DNA from: Cotesia glomerata
Lineage: Eukaryota > Arthropoda > Insecta > Hymenoptera > Braconidae
Reading direction: 5' to 3'
NCBI RefSeq assembly: GCF_020080835.1
Contig: NC_058158.1
Location: 2,294,001-2,358,000 of the forward strand
DNA length: 64,000 bases
In this document: positions 31,601 to 43,499 of the stretch, one piece after another
How the letters are laid out: each line of letters starts with the position of its first letter
Position numbering within the stretch: position 1 is the stretch's first letter
Translations under genes and position numbers: made by a program
Notes under the pieces: model-generated
What the model was told of the DNA's origin: nothing
Databases searched by the model: none
What the model saw: only the letters and a program-made list of their open reading frames with translations

Positions 31601-34133
31601 AGAAGCTGAGTCGGTCGAGTTGATGCGGAAAATTTTCTGCACAACATTAGGAACTTTTTGAATCATCTCGTGAGAGCTAGCAGAAATGACTCTCACACCG
31701 TCAATCTCTGTTACTAAATGAGCCGGACTGTCGTAGACGTGCAAAATAGTATCACCGCTACGCCCTACGACCATCAGGGAATTATTCCAGCAGCAAACCA
31801 CGGCCTCAGTTCCGCACCAGGCAATATTTGTCAGTGGTTTGCTCATCCCAGTTATGCACTCTGTGTACTTCTCCTTCAGATCCACTGACCCGAGGTATAA
31901 ATGTCCGGTGTCTCCGTACAGAGCCAGGTGCAAATTATTTGCAGACACAGCCATCGCAGTGACACTGTTTATTTTGTTACTGAATAAATTACCAAAGGGT
32001 ATAGGTGCTGGTGTTTTACCCATGTGTTGGATTTGGTACAGGCCATTTTGATTCGCTACTATTACTTGGCTCTGTCTTTCGAAACTTACGACGCACCAAG
32101 AGTCTATTGGACCTCCTAATTCTGGATAAAATTAATAGTATTTTTTATTTAATTAATATATTATAAAATTATTAAATTTTAATTACTTTACTAAGATTAA
32201 AAAATTATTTACTAGGAATTTCGGGAAGTTGTCGCACTTTAGGCTCTGCGACATTATTTACTAGGAATACTAAATTTGTAGAAGTCAAAACTGCTACTCC
32301 AGTACCATTTGCTGATGTAAAAAATTTAGCGTCAATTACTTTAGTATTTTTTGCTTCCTAAAAAATAAAATAAATTATTTTTTTTATAAAAAAAATTTTT
32401 CATTGAAATCAGACATTAGATACTTTAAAATTTTTTAAATAATAAACTAGGTCTAGAAAATTATTGATAAAAAATTGCAATAATAATTTTTTAGAGCCAT
32501 GAAAATTAATTTAGCATATATTTAATAATTTTATAACAAATAAATTATGGCAAAAAATTGATATGTAGAAATATTGAAAAAATAAATAATGCAATTTTTG
32601 GAACAAATTTTTTTGTTAAATAAAAGGTAATTATTTACAAGTAGGGTCAAACCTATTTTTGGCCATAAAAAATAAATGAATTGATGGATCATCATAATTT
32701 TTTTTTTTATTTTTTGTTTTTACGGCGGATTTATGGTGGTGATGTCGAAAATATCAAGAAATTAATATTTCAATTAAAAAATTATCTTTGAAAAGTGGAA
32801 AAAATTTTGGCTTTCATGTTTTTGGATAAAATTTCTATTTTATCTTTTTTTGATGTATTTGATATTTTTTTTTTGAAAAATACATAAAAAAACGAACAAT
32901 TTAAAAAAAAAAGTTGAATATCACAATTTTCTAAAAAAGTTATAAATTTTTTTGAAAATTTGTAAAATTTGTTGAAATTGATAATCAACTTTTTTTTTTA
33001 TGTATTTAAAAAAAAAAAAAAAAATATCAATAAAATCAAACAGAAGATTCCTTCAAAAAAATGAAAATTAAAATGGTTGACCCCACTTGTAAATATTTAC
33101 CAGATATTCAATAATTTTAAGAATTTTATAACAAATAAATTATGGCAAAAAAAAGTTGACGTAAAAATTTTTAAAAATAAATAATGCAATTTTTTAAAAA
33201 TACCTTTTTGTGACAAATTTTTTTGTTAAACAAAATTAAAAAAATTATCAAGTTACTGCTAACTTTAATGTCATTTTAGAGCTTCTAAAGATGGAATTTT
33301 TTAAATAAATTTTTTTTGCTATAATTTATCACTTAAAATTTTTCTTAAAATTATCAGATTCTCAATTTTAATATCATAAAAATTAATATGATACTAAAGT
33401 TAGCCGACGTTTTTAATTTTGTGATTTTTTTTTAATAATTAAATTAGAACAAAAAAACATTTTTTAAAAAGTGCACTTAGTTTTTAAAATTTTTTACAAA
33501 TGAAATTTTTTTTTCTTTTTTTTGTAGTCATTTTTTCAATAAAAAAAATTTTTTTTATTTTTTAATGTCGGCTAACTTAATTTTTATAAAATTAATAATA
33601 ATTTTACATACACTTCCCATGCTAAAAGTAGTCTGATATGTTCCAAAAAGATCATAATTAAGAATCATTCCATCATCTTGAACGCACAGCAGCTCTTCTT
33701 GATGAGACCATCCCATTTTAACTAATTGACCACTGTTCCACTTTTAAATAAATTTCAATCAATTATTGATAATGACTACAATTTTTTTGTCTACTAAAAA
33801 AATACGTACTGTGAATTTAGAAGTTACTTTTCCTGATGACGAGTAAAGAGATATGATAGGTTTGTTAGCACCTTGAACTTTAACAAATTTTTTAGGATCT
33901 CTCGTGACTGCTATTGACCCTCCGTAGGGCGCAGCAATTAGTAAATTATTTAAATTTACTTCATATTGAAATTCCATTGGGTAAAGTTCGAATTTTCTGA
34001 AAAATAAAATTATTTATTATTACTTATAAAATTTAATTACTCAAAAATTTTTTTTATTTTATAATTGTAATAATTACCGAAAGTAAGTGTCCCTTCCCAG
34101 AGGGAACCAGTCAGCAGTCAACATGACAGGCAT
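24557..34133 (-). CDS. Vps16A: VPS16, core subunit of HOPS/CORVET tethering complexes
   Basis: Thirteen exons on the minus strand: 34078-34133, 33810-33996, 33612-33740, 32213-32357, 31445-32121, 28419-28546, 28194-28338, 27793-27927, 27160-27321, 26938-27087, 26513-26857, 24777-24880, 24557-24701. They join in frame to 835 residues (human 839). VPS16 is a scaffold of the endosome/lysosome tethering complexes and binds VPS33. The N-terminal ~400 residues are the beta-propeller part (MPVMLTADWFPLGRD, IAAPYGGSIAVTR, GWSHQEELLCVQDDG, ELDGVR-like EIDGVRV). The C-terminal half is the alpha-solenoid (LLDRLVVRRHYYLAIQIA, RILAHWACYK, SLHDTVQLLL, IPDKRYWWL, KFSKSKKSPIGY, ALSFVLAQCG). Introns at 24881-26512 and 28547-31444 hold several nested mobile elements. 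Length and domain order are complete, so the gene looks functional. Confidence 0.97.
24911..26461 (+). mobile_element. Full-length Helitron-like element, family A, in VPS16 intron
   Basis: Starts A|TCTATATTATTAAGAGAATA and ends with a hairpin GCAGTCAC-ATA-GTGACTGC (26432-26450) seven bases before CTAG|T. These are the Helitron signatures: 5' TC, 3' stem-loop plus CTRR, insertion between A and T without duplication. The interior has inverted arms GGTACTCAAATGAAAG around (TA)n, a structure also known from Helentron-type non-autonomous elements. It hosts a TAGGGTGGCGC element at 25524-26258. No Rep/helicase is encoded. Confidence 0.7.
25524..26258. mobile_element. TAGGGTGGCGC foldback element, copy 1
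   Basis: Ends TAGGGTGGCGCAAAAA and complement; long inverted arms share CTCGAGTGAAAAATGTTAGT and TGACGATTTTTGAA. It sits inside a (TA)n tract. The interior has TTGGGATTCAAACCCGCGCC, resembling a T-arm. Confidence 0.75.
27340..27745. repeat. 27-bp AT minisatellite in VPS16 intron
   Basis: About fourteen copies of a TTTATTTTATTTAATTAATT-type unit of 27 bases between VPS16 exons 8 and 9. Purely A/T apart from three C substitutions. Confidence 0.85.
28672..29551. mobile_element. TAGGGTGGCGC foldback element, copy 2
   Basis: Ends TAGGGTGGCGCAAAAC and complement GCGCCACCCTA, preceded by a (TA)n tract of ~48 bases. Arms match copy 1 (25524-26258), with CTCGAGTGAAAAAATGTTAG at both ends. It contains GTGGGTTCGAATCCCA at about 29125, a T-arm-like motif. 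Confidence 0.75.
29653..30220. mobile_element. TTAA-flanked foldback element, ends GGGGCCATGAAAG
   Basis: TTAAGGGGCCATGAAAGAAG at 29653 is mirrored at 30220. Arms of ~180 bases (CAAAATTTAGCTCAAAACAA and complement) surround a ~200-base centre. TTAA borders fit piggyBac or Kolobok targets. Lies in VPS16 intron 5. Confidence 0.75.
30567..31161. mobile_element. hAT-like 595-bp element, 8-bp duplication GTTTGTAT
   Basis: Ends TAGTGATGTGAAGC and complement TAGTGATGCGAAATG; GTTTGTAT flanks both sides (30559-30566, 31162-31169). TIR sequence and 8-bp duplication fit hAT. A ~90-base block with GACGGTCATTTTCCAT and GTTGAGCAAGCCA is repeated directly at about 30722 and 30911. No transposase. Confidence 0.82.
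33388..33587. mobile_element. GTTAGCCGAC-type MITE copy in VPS16 intron
   Basis: TGATACTAAAGTTAGCCGAC to ATGTCGGCTAACTTAATTTT; interior AGTGCACTTAG and Tn/An palindrome. Confidence 0.7.
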
Positions 34134-34340
34134 TGTTATTATTTATTTATAATAATATAATTATTTTTAATTGTTTGTTATTTATTTTTTGACAATGAGC
34201 AGTGCATGGATCTGGATCTCTTTGACAGATAATCTAACTAGATCCGCCATTTGTAAATTCTAGTGACTTTTTTATTTTTAAAAAGTTACTAAGCGCTAAG
34301 TTGGTGGCGCTGCTTTTAAAATGTCAGCTATTAATAATAA
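34134..34340 (-). promoter_or_regulatory. VPS16 upstream region (probable promoter)
   Basis: About 200 non-repetitive bases before the VPS16 start codon, richer in G/C than the surroundings (TCTGGATCTCTTTGACAG, GTTGGTGGCGCTGC). No TATA box is obvious. Called only from position. Confidence 0.35.
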
Positions 34341-34458
34341 TCAATCAGTAATAATAAAGAAAAAATGTCAACTAACCCTTCCACCATTTTTAATCTTTGC
34401 ATTAAAAATTTATTTATTTAATTTTAATTAATTTTTATTATAAAATGTGAAAAAATTA

Positions 34459-36256
34459 TCATACTAAAGTTAGTCTAGATTTTTTATTTTTTTATTTTGC
34501 TTAAGGTAGTACGGTTATGAAAGCAATATTTCAAGAAATCCTCGAAACTTTGAATATAAGTCATTAAATACATAATACATATGCTGTTAAAATTTGAAGA
34601 CGATTTACCACACCAAGCTCGAGATAATTGCAATTGAAAATGACATTTTTGTACATGTAACATAGGAGAAGCGTGGGAAAATGACAGTATTTTTTAATTT
34701 TTCCATCGAAAGAATTTCAAGACTTTATCAAAAACTAGTAGATTGAAGAATATGATATTTCGAACAATTAAAAAAAAAATGAAAATTTTTTACCATGTAG
34801 TTTTCGAGATTAATTAAAATCAATTTCACTTTTAGAGGATTATTTTTAGGAGAGGGGTACAAAAACAGCCGCTAGTCACTGCAACCGTAGTGTGTGTGTA
34901 TATGTATAGAGAATATAGTAGTGACGAGTACAGTAACGTTAAAAATCTTAACCTACAACCTTAGCTCTGTCGATACGTATAACATGGATAGCGAGTCAAA
35001 ATTTTTGATCTGGATTGTCGCGGAGGTACTACCTTAATAAGGTATTACCCTCGCGACTTCCGTCGTCAAAAGTTTATGCCAGAGTGTACGGTACACATAC
35101 CAGATAGCCATTATTGACAAGCCTAAAACTTTTTGCTGTTTATGTACTTATTTCAGCCAATCACAAAGGAGATACTGATCGTTTGAAAAGTCTGGCAACA
35201 CTGCGTGAGCGTTAAGATATTTTATAGTGATTATACTGTAGTGTTTTGGACTGGCTGTAGACTTACCTCTGTTTTGATACATGCGTTTATTTATTTATTT
35301 ACATACATTGCAAGATTAATATATATTATTATATTAAAATTGTTAACTTTTTAAATTTTTAATAAATATAAAAAAATTAAAATTAATTCAGCCGACATTT
35401 AAAAATTTTAGAATTTTTTTATTGAAAAATGATTACAAAAAATAAAAAGAAATTTCACTTGAAAAAACTTCAAAAACTGTAAATGCAATATAAAAATTTT
35501 TTTTTTCTAATTTAATTATTAAAAAGTCAAAAACTAACAATGTTGGCTAACTTTAGTATCATAAAAAATACTTATTTTCATAAAATAATCATAGTTTTTT
35601 CAAATAAATAAAATTAATAACTATAATATTACACCTAACGTAAATTAAACTTTTCAAATTTGTCAGCGCATGCGCGTTTCATACTTCTTTCGCGGCTAAC
35701 AAAACTTGCGCTGTTGCCACAGCTTTATTAACGTATCCCCTCCTCAGTTAAAGTCTGGTAAATTTTTCATTACTTATTAATAAATATCTCTGAAACTGTG
35801 TGGTAATTATCAATGAATTTTTTTTTTTAAATTGTTTAGTTGTTAGTTAACGTTACTCTAGTTTTTTAAAAAGATCCTAAGAAAAGTTTCTAAGATATAA
35901 AAATGTTTGTAGGTAAATTTTTCGATATCCCGTATACCGTAATGTATAAGAGCGTTCAAAACTCAAACTTTAAAATTAAATATCTCGGAAACTAGGTGGT
36001 AAAAAATTCTCAAATTGCGCCAATCGACGCAGAATTATATGAAAATTAATCTACCAAAATTAAAAAAAAATCCTAAGAAAAGGACTTTGGCGAGGGTACT
36101 ACCTTAAATTAGAACTAAAAAATAATTTTAAAAAATTGCACTTATAGATATTCAATTTTTCCACAAATGAAAAATTTTTTTTCGATTTTTTTGTAATTAT
36201 TTTTTTAATAAAAAAATTATAAAAATTTTTAGATGTCGGCTGATTTGATTTTCATA
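34459..36256. mobile_element. GTTAGCCGAC-type MITE split by a TTAA element
   Basis: The left half (34459-34500, CTAAAGTTAGTCTAGATTTT ... TTTTGC) and the right half (36108-36256, ATTAGAACTAAAAAATAATT ... ATGTCGGCTGATTTGATTTT) together match an intact copy such as 36453-36655. The break is at TTAA. Confidence 0.7.
34501..36107. mobile_element. TTAA-flanked 1.6-kb element, ends GGTAGTAC
   Basis: TTAAGGTAGTAC at 34501 and GTACTACCTTAA ending at 36107, inserted in a MITE (see 34459-36256) at its TTAA. An internal pair of the same ends near 35024-35050 (GGTACTACCTTAATAAGGTA) suggests two fused or tandem elements. A further GTTAGCCGAC-type MITE is nested at about 35371-35565. No transposase frame. 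Confidence 0.65.
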
Positions 36257-36265
36257 AAAATTTAT

Positions 36266-36655
36266 ATGAAAATTAAATTAGCCATTTGAAAATTTTGATA
36301 ATTTATTTTATTGAAAAATAATTAAAACAAGAATTTTCACATGTAGAAAATTTTAAAAATTATCCGTGGAATTTTTAAAAATAAGTTTTTAGTTCTAATT
36401 TTTAATTAAAAAAAAAATCAAAAATTTTTGACCGTCGGCTAATTTAATTTTATGAAAATCAAATCAGCCGACATCTAAAAATTTTTATAATTTTATTAAA
36501 AAAATAATTACAAAAAAATCAAAAAAAAATTTTTCATTTGTGGAAAAATTGAATATCTATAAGTGCAATTTTTTTAAATTATTTTTTAGTTCTAATTTAA
36601 TAAATTAAGCAAAATAAAAAAATCAAAAATGTCGGCTAACTTTATTATTATTTTA
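36266..36655. mobile_element. Two adjacent GTTAGCCGAC-type MITE copies
   Basis: 36266-36452 (TGAAAATTAAATTAGCCATT to CCGTCGGCTAATTTAATTTT) and 36453-36655 (TGAAAATCAAATCAGCCGAC to ATGTCGGCTAACTTTATTAT). A third, diverged copy lies at about 36955-37128. Confidence 0.65.
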
Positions 36656-38054
36656 ATTTTAATAAAATTTATTAACTAATTGTTTTTTTTTTTTTTTTTT
36701 TTTTTTTTTATGAAGCTGAAGTTAGCTAACTGTCAATTTTTTGGATTTTTACAACAAATAAATTACTATTAAAAAAAAAACATTTAAAAAAAAGACAACA
36801 ATAAATTTTTTTGACATCTACAAGTGGAATTTTTTATAAAAGTATTATTTTAATTTATTTGTTTAAAAAAATCCTAAAAATCATCAAATTTCAGCTGACC
36901 AATATTATTTTTTTTTACTCAGTGCTTAAATTGTTTCAAAATAATTTATGAAAATTAAGTCATCAGCTGACATCTAAAAATTTTTACAATTTTGATTAAA
37001 AAAATAATTTAAAAGAAATTTTATTTGTAAAATTTGAAAAACTTTAAGTGCAATTTTTATAAAATATTTTCTTGTTTTAATTTAATAATAAAAAAATTAA
37101 AAACGTCGGCTAACTTTATTATATTATAAATAATTTTTGTAATTTGATACTGAAATAATATTTCAAAATAATTATATGGGAAATAGTTACAAACAAAACA
37201 TTTTCGGAAATTAAGTAACTTTTGAAAACAGAGCCTAGAAGTTGATAAAAATCGACATCTCACAAAAAGTGTTATAATTATTCTCACACACGCGCTTAAT
37301 GATCTATTGTCTTGAAACAATTAAGCATATATTAATTACAAAAAAAAACATTGCGGTAATAAATTTGTCACCGGTAAGTTCAACCATCTCTTAAAATAAT
37401 CTTGATAGTGATCAATAAATTCTTTCCTCACCAGAGTCTCAATTATTTCCCAATTAACTTTCCCACACAAAATTTTATTGTGTACTTTTAAAACCCAGAA
37501 AACTTGCGCCCGCTATTTACTATTGTATTATCTGCATTTAAAAGTTATCTCAATCGAAGACACAAACAAAAACAAAGAAAGTGACATTACGATGGCATTA
37601 TTCGTGTTAAATAATGGCTACTGTTGTCTTTTACGTGTAAACTTAACAGTATAACTTGTACTTTATTACCGTAATTTGTCTACTGTCCAATTATTATAAT
37701 AATATTATTATTACAGACTCCTGAATGCAGCGGATTTTTACTTTGCGGTTAAACAACTATTTTTTCCGCGACTTAAAAAATTTCCCACGACCGTAAGCTT
37801 GCGGTTTTACATTATTCTTAAATTATACGTAAGTAGTAAGTATATACACAATTTTTTCTATTTCTCAATTAAAATTACGGTCCGTTATGTGGGACATTAT
37901 TTTTTGACATTACTATTAGTCTTTTACCAACACTTAGTAGTTCATTGTTAACCAAATATATTACCATAAATTTATATTCAGCGTAATGATATATAAAACA
38001 CACCTTGTATTATTTTTTCAAGGATGAAAATATTAAGATTTTATCTATTTAAAA

Positions 38055-38613
38055 ATAATAGTTTAAAAAAACTAAAAACACGCTTTTTATAGAAAACCAA
38101 ACTAAAAAATAGAAAATAAATTTAAATTAAGAATAGTGTTAAAAATTTCAATAAATATAAATTAATAATAGTGTAAATAAAAAAAATGTATTTTATTTTA
38201 AAAAGCGTGAGGTGCATGGTGTCCAATAGTTATAAATATTTTATTGACAGATATGAGTAGAGTGATTATCATTTTGATAATATCTTAAAAAGCACCCCAC
38301 GCTTTTTAAAATAAAATACATTTTTATTTACACTATTATTAATTTATATTTATTGAAATTTTTAACACTATTCTTAATTTAAATTTATTTTCTATTTTTT
38401 AGTTTGGTTTTCTATAAAAAGCGTGTTTTTACTTTTTTTAAACTATTATTTATTTTTTACTTTTTAGTTTGGTTTATTTATAAAAGCGTGATTTTTTACT
38501 TTTTTTAAACTATTATTTGTTGATTATCAAAAATATTCAGGCGCGCAAATTACCCACGGAGAGTTACATACTGACATACTGACATACAAGTGAAGCTAAT
38601 ATAAAGCGTGTAA
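38055..38613 (+). mobile_element. Foldback element of the 18S family, internally deleted, copy 2
   Basis: Same start (AATAATAGTTTAAAAAAACT), arms, loop and end (CTAATATAAAGCGTGTAA) as copy 1. It has only the short GGCGCGCAAATTACCCACGG remnant at about 38540 and lacks the longer 18S-like block, as expected if the two rRNA-derived direct repeats recombined. Confidence 0.8.
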
Positions 38614-38620
38614 AAAAATA

Positions 38621-39381
38621 AATAATAGTTTAAAAAAACTAAAAACACGCTTTTTATAGAAAACCAAACTAAAAAATAGAAAATAAATTTTAATAAATTT
38701 AAATTAAGAATAGTGTTAAAAATTTCAATAAATATAAATTAATAATAGTGTAAATAAAAAAATGTATTTTATTTCAAAAAAAGCGTGGGGTGCTTTTTAA
38801 GATATTATCAAAATGATAATCACTCTACTCATATCTGTCAATAAAATATTTATAACTATTGACACCATGCACCTCACGCTTTTTAAAATAAAATACATTT
38901 TTTATTTACACTATTATTAATTTATATTTATTGAAATTTTTAACACTATTCTTAATTTAAATTTATTAAAATTTATTTTCTATTTTTAGTTTGGTTTTCT
39001 ATAAAAAGCGTGTTTTACTTTTTAAACTATTATTTATTTTTACTTTTAGTTTGGTTTATTTATAAAAGCGTGATTTTTTAGTTTTTAAACTATTATTTGA
39101 TGATTATCAAAAATATTCAGGCGCGCAAATTACCCACGGAGAGTTACATACTGACATACTGACATACTGACATACAAGTGAAGCTAATAAAAAATAATTA
39201 TTTATAAATATTATAAATACGGGGAATCAGAGTTCGATTTCGGAGAGCGAGCCTGAGAAACGGCTACCAGAACCAAGGAAGGCCGCAGGCGCGCAGATTA
39301 CCCACGGAGAGTTACTGACATACTGACAAACTGACAAACAAACAAACTGACATACAAGTGAAGCTAATATAAAGCGTGTAA
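38621..39381 (+). mobile_element. Foldback element with 18S rRNA segment, copy 3, loop inverted
   Basis: Directly follows copy 2. Arms, 18S block and end match copy 1, but the loop between the arms reads in the opposite direction: here GCGTGGGGTGCTTTTTAAGA comes first and CACCATGCACCTCACGC last. Confidence 0.82.
39219..39317 (+). repeat. 18S rRNA-derived segment inside mobile element, copy 3
   Basis: ACGGGGAATCAGAGTTCGAT ... GCGCGCAGATTACCCACGGA, identical by eye to the segment at 17059-17150. Confidence 0.85.
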
Positions 39382-39689
39382 AAAAAAAAAAATACATTCA
39401 ATTCCCCTTGATTATATTTAAAAACGAGTATTCGTCTTCTTTTTTTTTATTCAGCTATTATTGTCAATAAAGCATCATCTCGATCCCCGCAGATATGAAT
39501 TCAGATTTATAAATAATTTATTAATAAATAATCACGCGGTAAAACAAAATAAAATTTTTATTTATGCATATTATTAAATTATTTGCATTAGAATTAATGA
39601 CACTGAAGTTTAAAGACTTTATAGAAATTTTTTTATTATTTTATAGCAATAAAATTATTATTAAAAAAATGTAATAAAAAAATTCCAAA

Positions 39690-40560
39690 TGTAAAATTAA
39701 AAAATTTTAATAATTTTTAGAAGAATTTTTTTTTAATAAAATGATTTTTTATAAAAATAAAAAATTTTAAAATTCAAAAAAAAAATTTAGTGACAATTTT
39801 TAGAAGTATTTTTTTTAATAAAATGATTTTTTATAACAATTAAAAGAAATTGAAAATTTAAAAATTAAAAAAAAAATTTAGTGACAATTTTTAGAAGTAT
39901 TTTTTTTTAATAAAATTATTTTTTATAAAAATTAAAAAATTGACTATAATAATTAAAACAAAAAATAATTTTGTAACGATTTTTAAAAGTATTTTTTTTT
40001 ATTAATTAAAATGATTTTTTATAAAAATAAAAAAAATTGAAAATTTTAAAATTCAAAAAAAAAATTAGTGACAATTTTTAGAAGTATTTTTTTTTATTTA
40101 ACTTGATTTTTTATAAAAATTAACAAATTAACAATATAAAAATAAAAAAAAAATTTATTGACAATTTTTAGAATTATTTTTTTTTTATTAAAATGATTTT
40201 TTATAAAAATTAAAAAATTAAAAAAAAAAATTTTGTGCTAATTTTTAAAGTATTTTTTTTATTTAAAATGATTTTTTATAAAAATTATAAAATTAACAAT
40301 ATAATAATTAAAAAAAAAATTTTGTGATAATTTGTAGAGGTATTTTTTTTTTTAATAAAATGATTTTTTATAAAAATTAAAAAATTGACAGTATAAAAAT
40401 TAAAAAAAAAATTTAGTGACAATTTTTAGAAGTATGTTTTTTTTATTAAAATGATTTTTTATAAAAATTTAAAAAATTTGAAAATTAAAAATAAATTTAT
40501 TGATAATTTTTAGAAGAATTTTTTTTTTACTTATTAAAAAAGATTTTTTATAAAAATAAA
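39690..40560. repeat. ~100-bp tandem repeat, about eight copies
   Basis: The unit runs TTTAGTGACAATTTTTAGAA, a T run, AATAAAATGATTTTTTATAA, an A-rich block. Units vary from ~95 to ~120 bases. It ends in TTGCCAGCTAACTTTAGTAT, suggesting origin from a GTTAGCC-type MITE. Confidence 0.75.
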
Positions 40561-41674
40561 AAAAATTGCCAGCTAACTTTAGTATCATTTATAATTAGCA
40601 TAAAATAATAAAAAAAAAGTTGATGACACTTTTAACTACTTGCATAAAAAAAAAATATATATATATTACCTTGAATAAACATTCACCGCATATTTCATCT
40701 ACATCCGATCTACTTTCCCGCATTGATCAATCGATCCCTCCAGGAGACATAAATAAATAATAACCCGGCAATGCGAAACACAGCACTTTTCTACAAATTG
40801 AAAGCGTGGGACCTGGAAAATAAAAAAAACACGCATTATAATTCATAATAACCACCAAACAAATGGTAATGTAAATAAATGACCATATAAATTTTTTTCT
40901 TCAGAATTATCAACTTCCTTAGAAGACAAAAAACCAATGAACAAAAGAATTCGAAAAAAGGAACAAGTGTTAGGGAAAGGTTACCAGGAAAATTCTTAAC
41001 AAAGTACACAAAGATTCCCATTCATTGTCCGCGGTTTAGTCGTGGCGAATAGGAAGCAGAGAAACCCAACAAAGATAAAAATAAAAGTAAAATTTTCTAA
41101 TAAAAGTTATCTTCAGAAGAAATAACCTTCTCCCTTTTTTTTTTTTATTTTGTTTTAGAGAAGAGTAAATAAAAGTCGGGATTAGATTTGCCGAGGGACA
41201 TTCCCATGGTTATTGCTCGCGTGTAATTGGAAGCAGAAGTGGCATCTTGACTTGTACCTAAGAAAAAGACAGACCTGTTTGAGCCAGTGTTTATGTTTGT
41301 AAAAATTCAGTATAATACTAGAATGATAGAAGGTGTAGCTATGGCATGCTCTTCATACATTGTCCGTTATGTTAGAGTCCAGGGACCTCTGAGAAGGGCA
41401 GAAAACTACGAGCTGAGTAAGTACTCCCACTTTTCCTATTCCTAGTGTCGCTCACTGATATTCTGTATTCCTATTCAACATTCAGTGATTCTAGAGTCTA
41501 TTTAATTCCAATAGGCATTAACATCAATGAAATTATCCATAGTTCAGTCAAAAAGACTTTGAAATTGGGTTTTTGGCAAATACGCCTGAAATTATTTATT
41601 TATTTATTTATTTATTGCATAAGAACGCTGATCGACAGTATACATTAATTATAGCAATAAAATATTTTAAGTGA

Positions 41675-41993
41675 CTAGAATTTAATTTACGCGCGCAAGC
41701 GCGCGCCTCATATTTATTGTCATGATATATTTGTGTGTCGTTTATGTATATTATATTCACTTTCAACCAATCAGAATGAGAATAATTATTTTCGACCAAT
41801 CACATCACGAATAGATTGGTTTCACATACATTTCATCTCAATTTTATTATGGGACTAGAATTCAAATTTGCGCGCGCAAGCGCGCGCCTTGACTATAGAC
41901 TTTGCATATATTTTCATGCATATGATATATTCGACCAATCACATCACGAATAGTTTGGTTTCACATACATTTCATCTCAATTTTATTATGGGA
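41675..41993 (-). mobile_element. Two head-to-tail short Helitron-like elements
   Basis: On the minus strand each starts TCCCATAATAAAATTGAGAT (at 41993 and 41854) and ends with the hairpin GCGCGCGCTTGCGCGCGC ~12 bases before CTAG (41855 and 41675). The 5' TC, hairpin and CTAG match Helitron ends. Same family as 61455-61752. Confidence 0.7.
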
Positions 41994-42463
41994 TATTTGA
42001 ATTTAATATAAATATAAATGATGAGAATGAAGCCAAAAATAAAAATAAAATATATGAAAATATATAAAATTATATGGAAATAATCAGAAAAATTCGTACA
42101 AAACTGCGGGCAAAGTAAAAAAAAGGCCATTCGGCAGCCGAAATGGAAGTAGATTTCATAACTTCTCTCTTGCAACTTATAATAAGTAATCAAACCGACA
42201 TCAAATGGACAAAAAAATATAATATTTTCAATTTTAGAAAATATTTAGAATCGAAATGATAAAAACTACATAAAATAAAATTCAATATGAACTAATGTTA
42301 TAAAATAATACTGATAAAATATATATGATAATAAAAAATTATCTCGCTTATTATTGATTTATTTTCTTTTATTTTATTTACTCAGATATCTAACAACAAT
42401 GAGGACGGCTGTAATAGTTAGATTTTTATGAAAATTCAGGTTGACCCTGAAGGCCATCCCTGC

Positions 42464-43114
42464 AACTTCCCGCTAATTCCATACTTAGGCGCTTAAAATT
42501 GCACCAATGACGTTTTTGAGCTCTTCGAGCTCAAAAATACAATTTATGGGTTATTTTGAGCTCTCCGAGCTCAAAGAGATTGCTTTTCTATGCTTTAAAG
42601 CACTTCGAGCTCAAAAGTCTGATAGAGATTTGATAAGACACTATTTTTTGAATTTTCAAACCGCAATAACTTTTAAATGAATAAACCGATTTTTACGCAG
42701 TTAGAAGCATTCGACGCAGTTTTTTAAGCCTCACAAAAAATCTCAAATTTTGAATTGATCGCGCTAGGAATTTTGGAGTTATTCCGAAAAAACACTTTTT
42801 TCGGTTTTCTTTCGTTCACGATATCTCTCGAACGAATCAACCGATTTTGACCGGACTGGTGGCGATCGACGTGGTTTTTTGAGGTTAAGAGCTGATTAGT
42901 TTTTGGAATTGAACCTTTAAGCCGTTTAAAAGTTATTCCAAAAAAACCACATTTGAAAAAAATTTTTTTTCAGTTTTTTTAAGATTTCTCAAAATCTATT
43001 GATCTGAATCGGTTTAAAATAGTTTCAAAATCTAAGTTTGGTCAAGCCCTTTCGAATGGCACCAACCGCGATGAAATCGGTCAAGCCGTTCAAAAGTTAT
43101 AAGCGGTTCACATA

Positions 43115-43182
<68 letters not shown>

Positions 43183-43325
43183 GTGACAACCTCGCGGGGA
43201 TAGTCAGGGAAGCTTCCTGTGACCTTCAAACGTCGAGATCTGATAAAAACTCGATTTTTGCAAAACGGGGTGAAAACAATAACTTCCCGATTTTTGAAAA
43301 TCTTCGATTTTCTTAGCGGGAAGTT
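42464..43325. mobile_element. Element with AACTTCCCGCTAA inverted ends and (CA)n
   Basis: AACTTCCCGCTAATTC at the left and TTTTCTTAGCGGGAAGTT at the right. The interior has repeated GAGCTCTTCGAGCTCAAAA blocks (42510-42620) and a (CA)n tract (43119-43181). Reading frames through the CA tract are chance. No transposase. Confidence 0.6.
43119..43181. repeat. (CA)n microsatellite
   Basis: About 31 uninterrupted CA units. Confidence 0.95.
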
Positions 43326-43499
43326 AAAATTTAAAAAATGCTTAAAAAAAAAAAAAAATAAACTATTAAAAAAAAATTGAAAATATTAAAATCGTCGGCT
43401 AACTTAATTTTCATTAAAAGTACAGCGAAGTACCCAGTATACTCTATAGTATTTTATATTTACATTCATATGTGAATAAATGTAAAAGTAAATGTTATA

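Noticed and set aside
41445..41648. 67-residue frame near a possible upstream exon
   Set aside because: Runs into an ATTT repeat; no recognisable protein features.
43032..43316. Open frames on both strands through the CA tract
   Set aside because: They are produced by the (CA)n microsatellite in an inverted-repeat element; no start context, splice signals or family.
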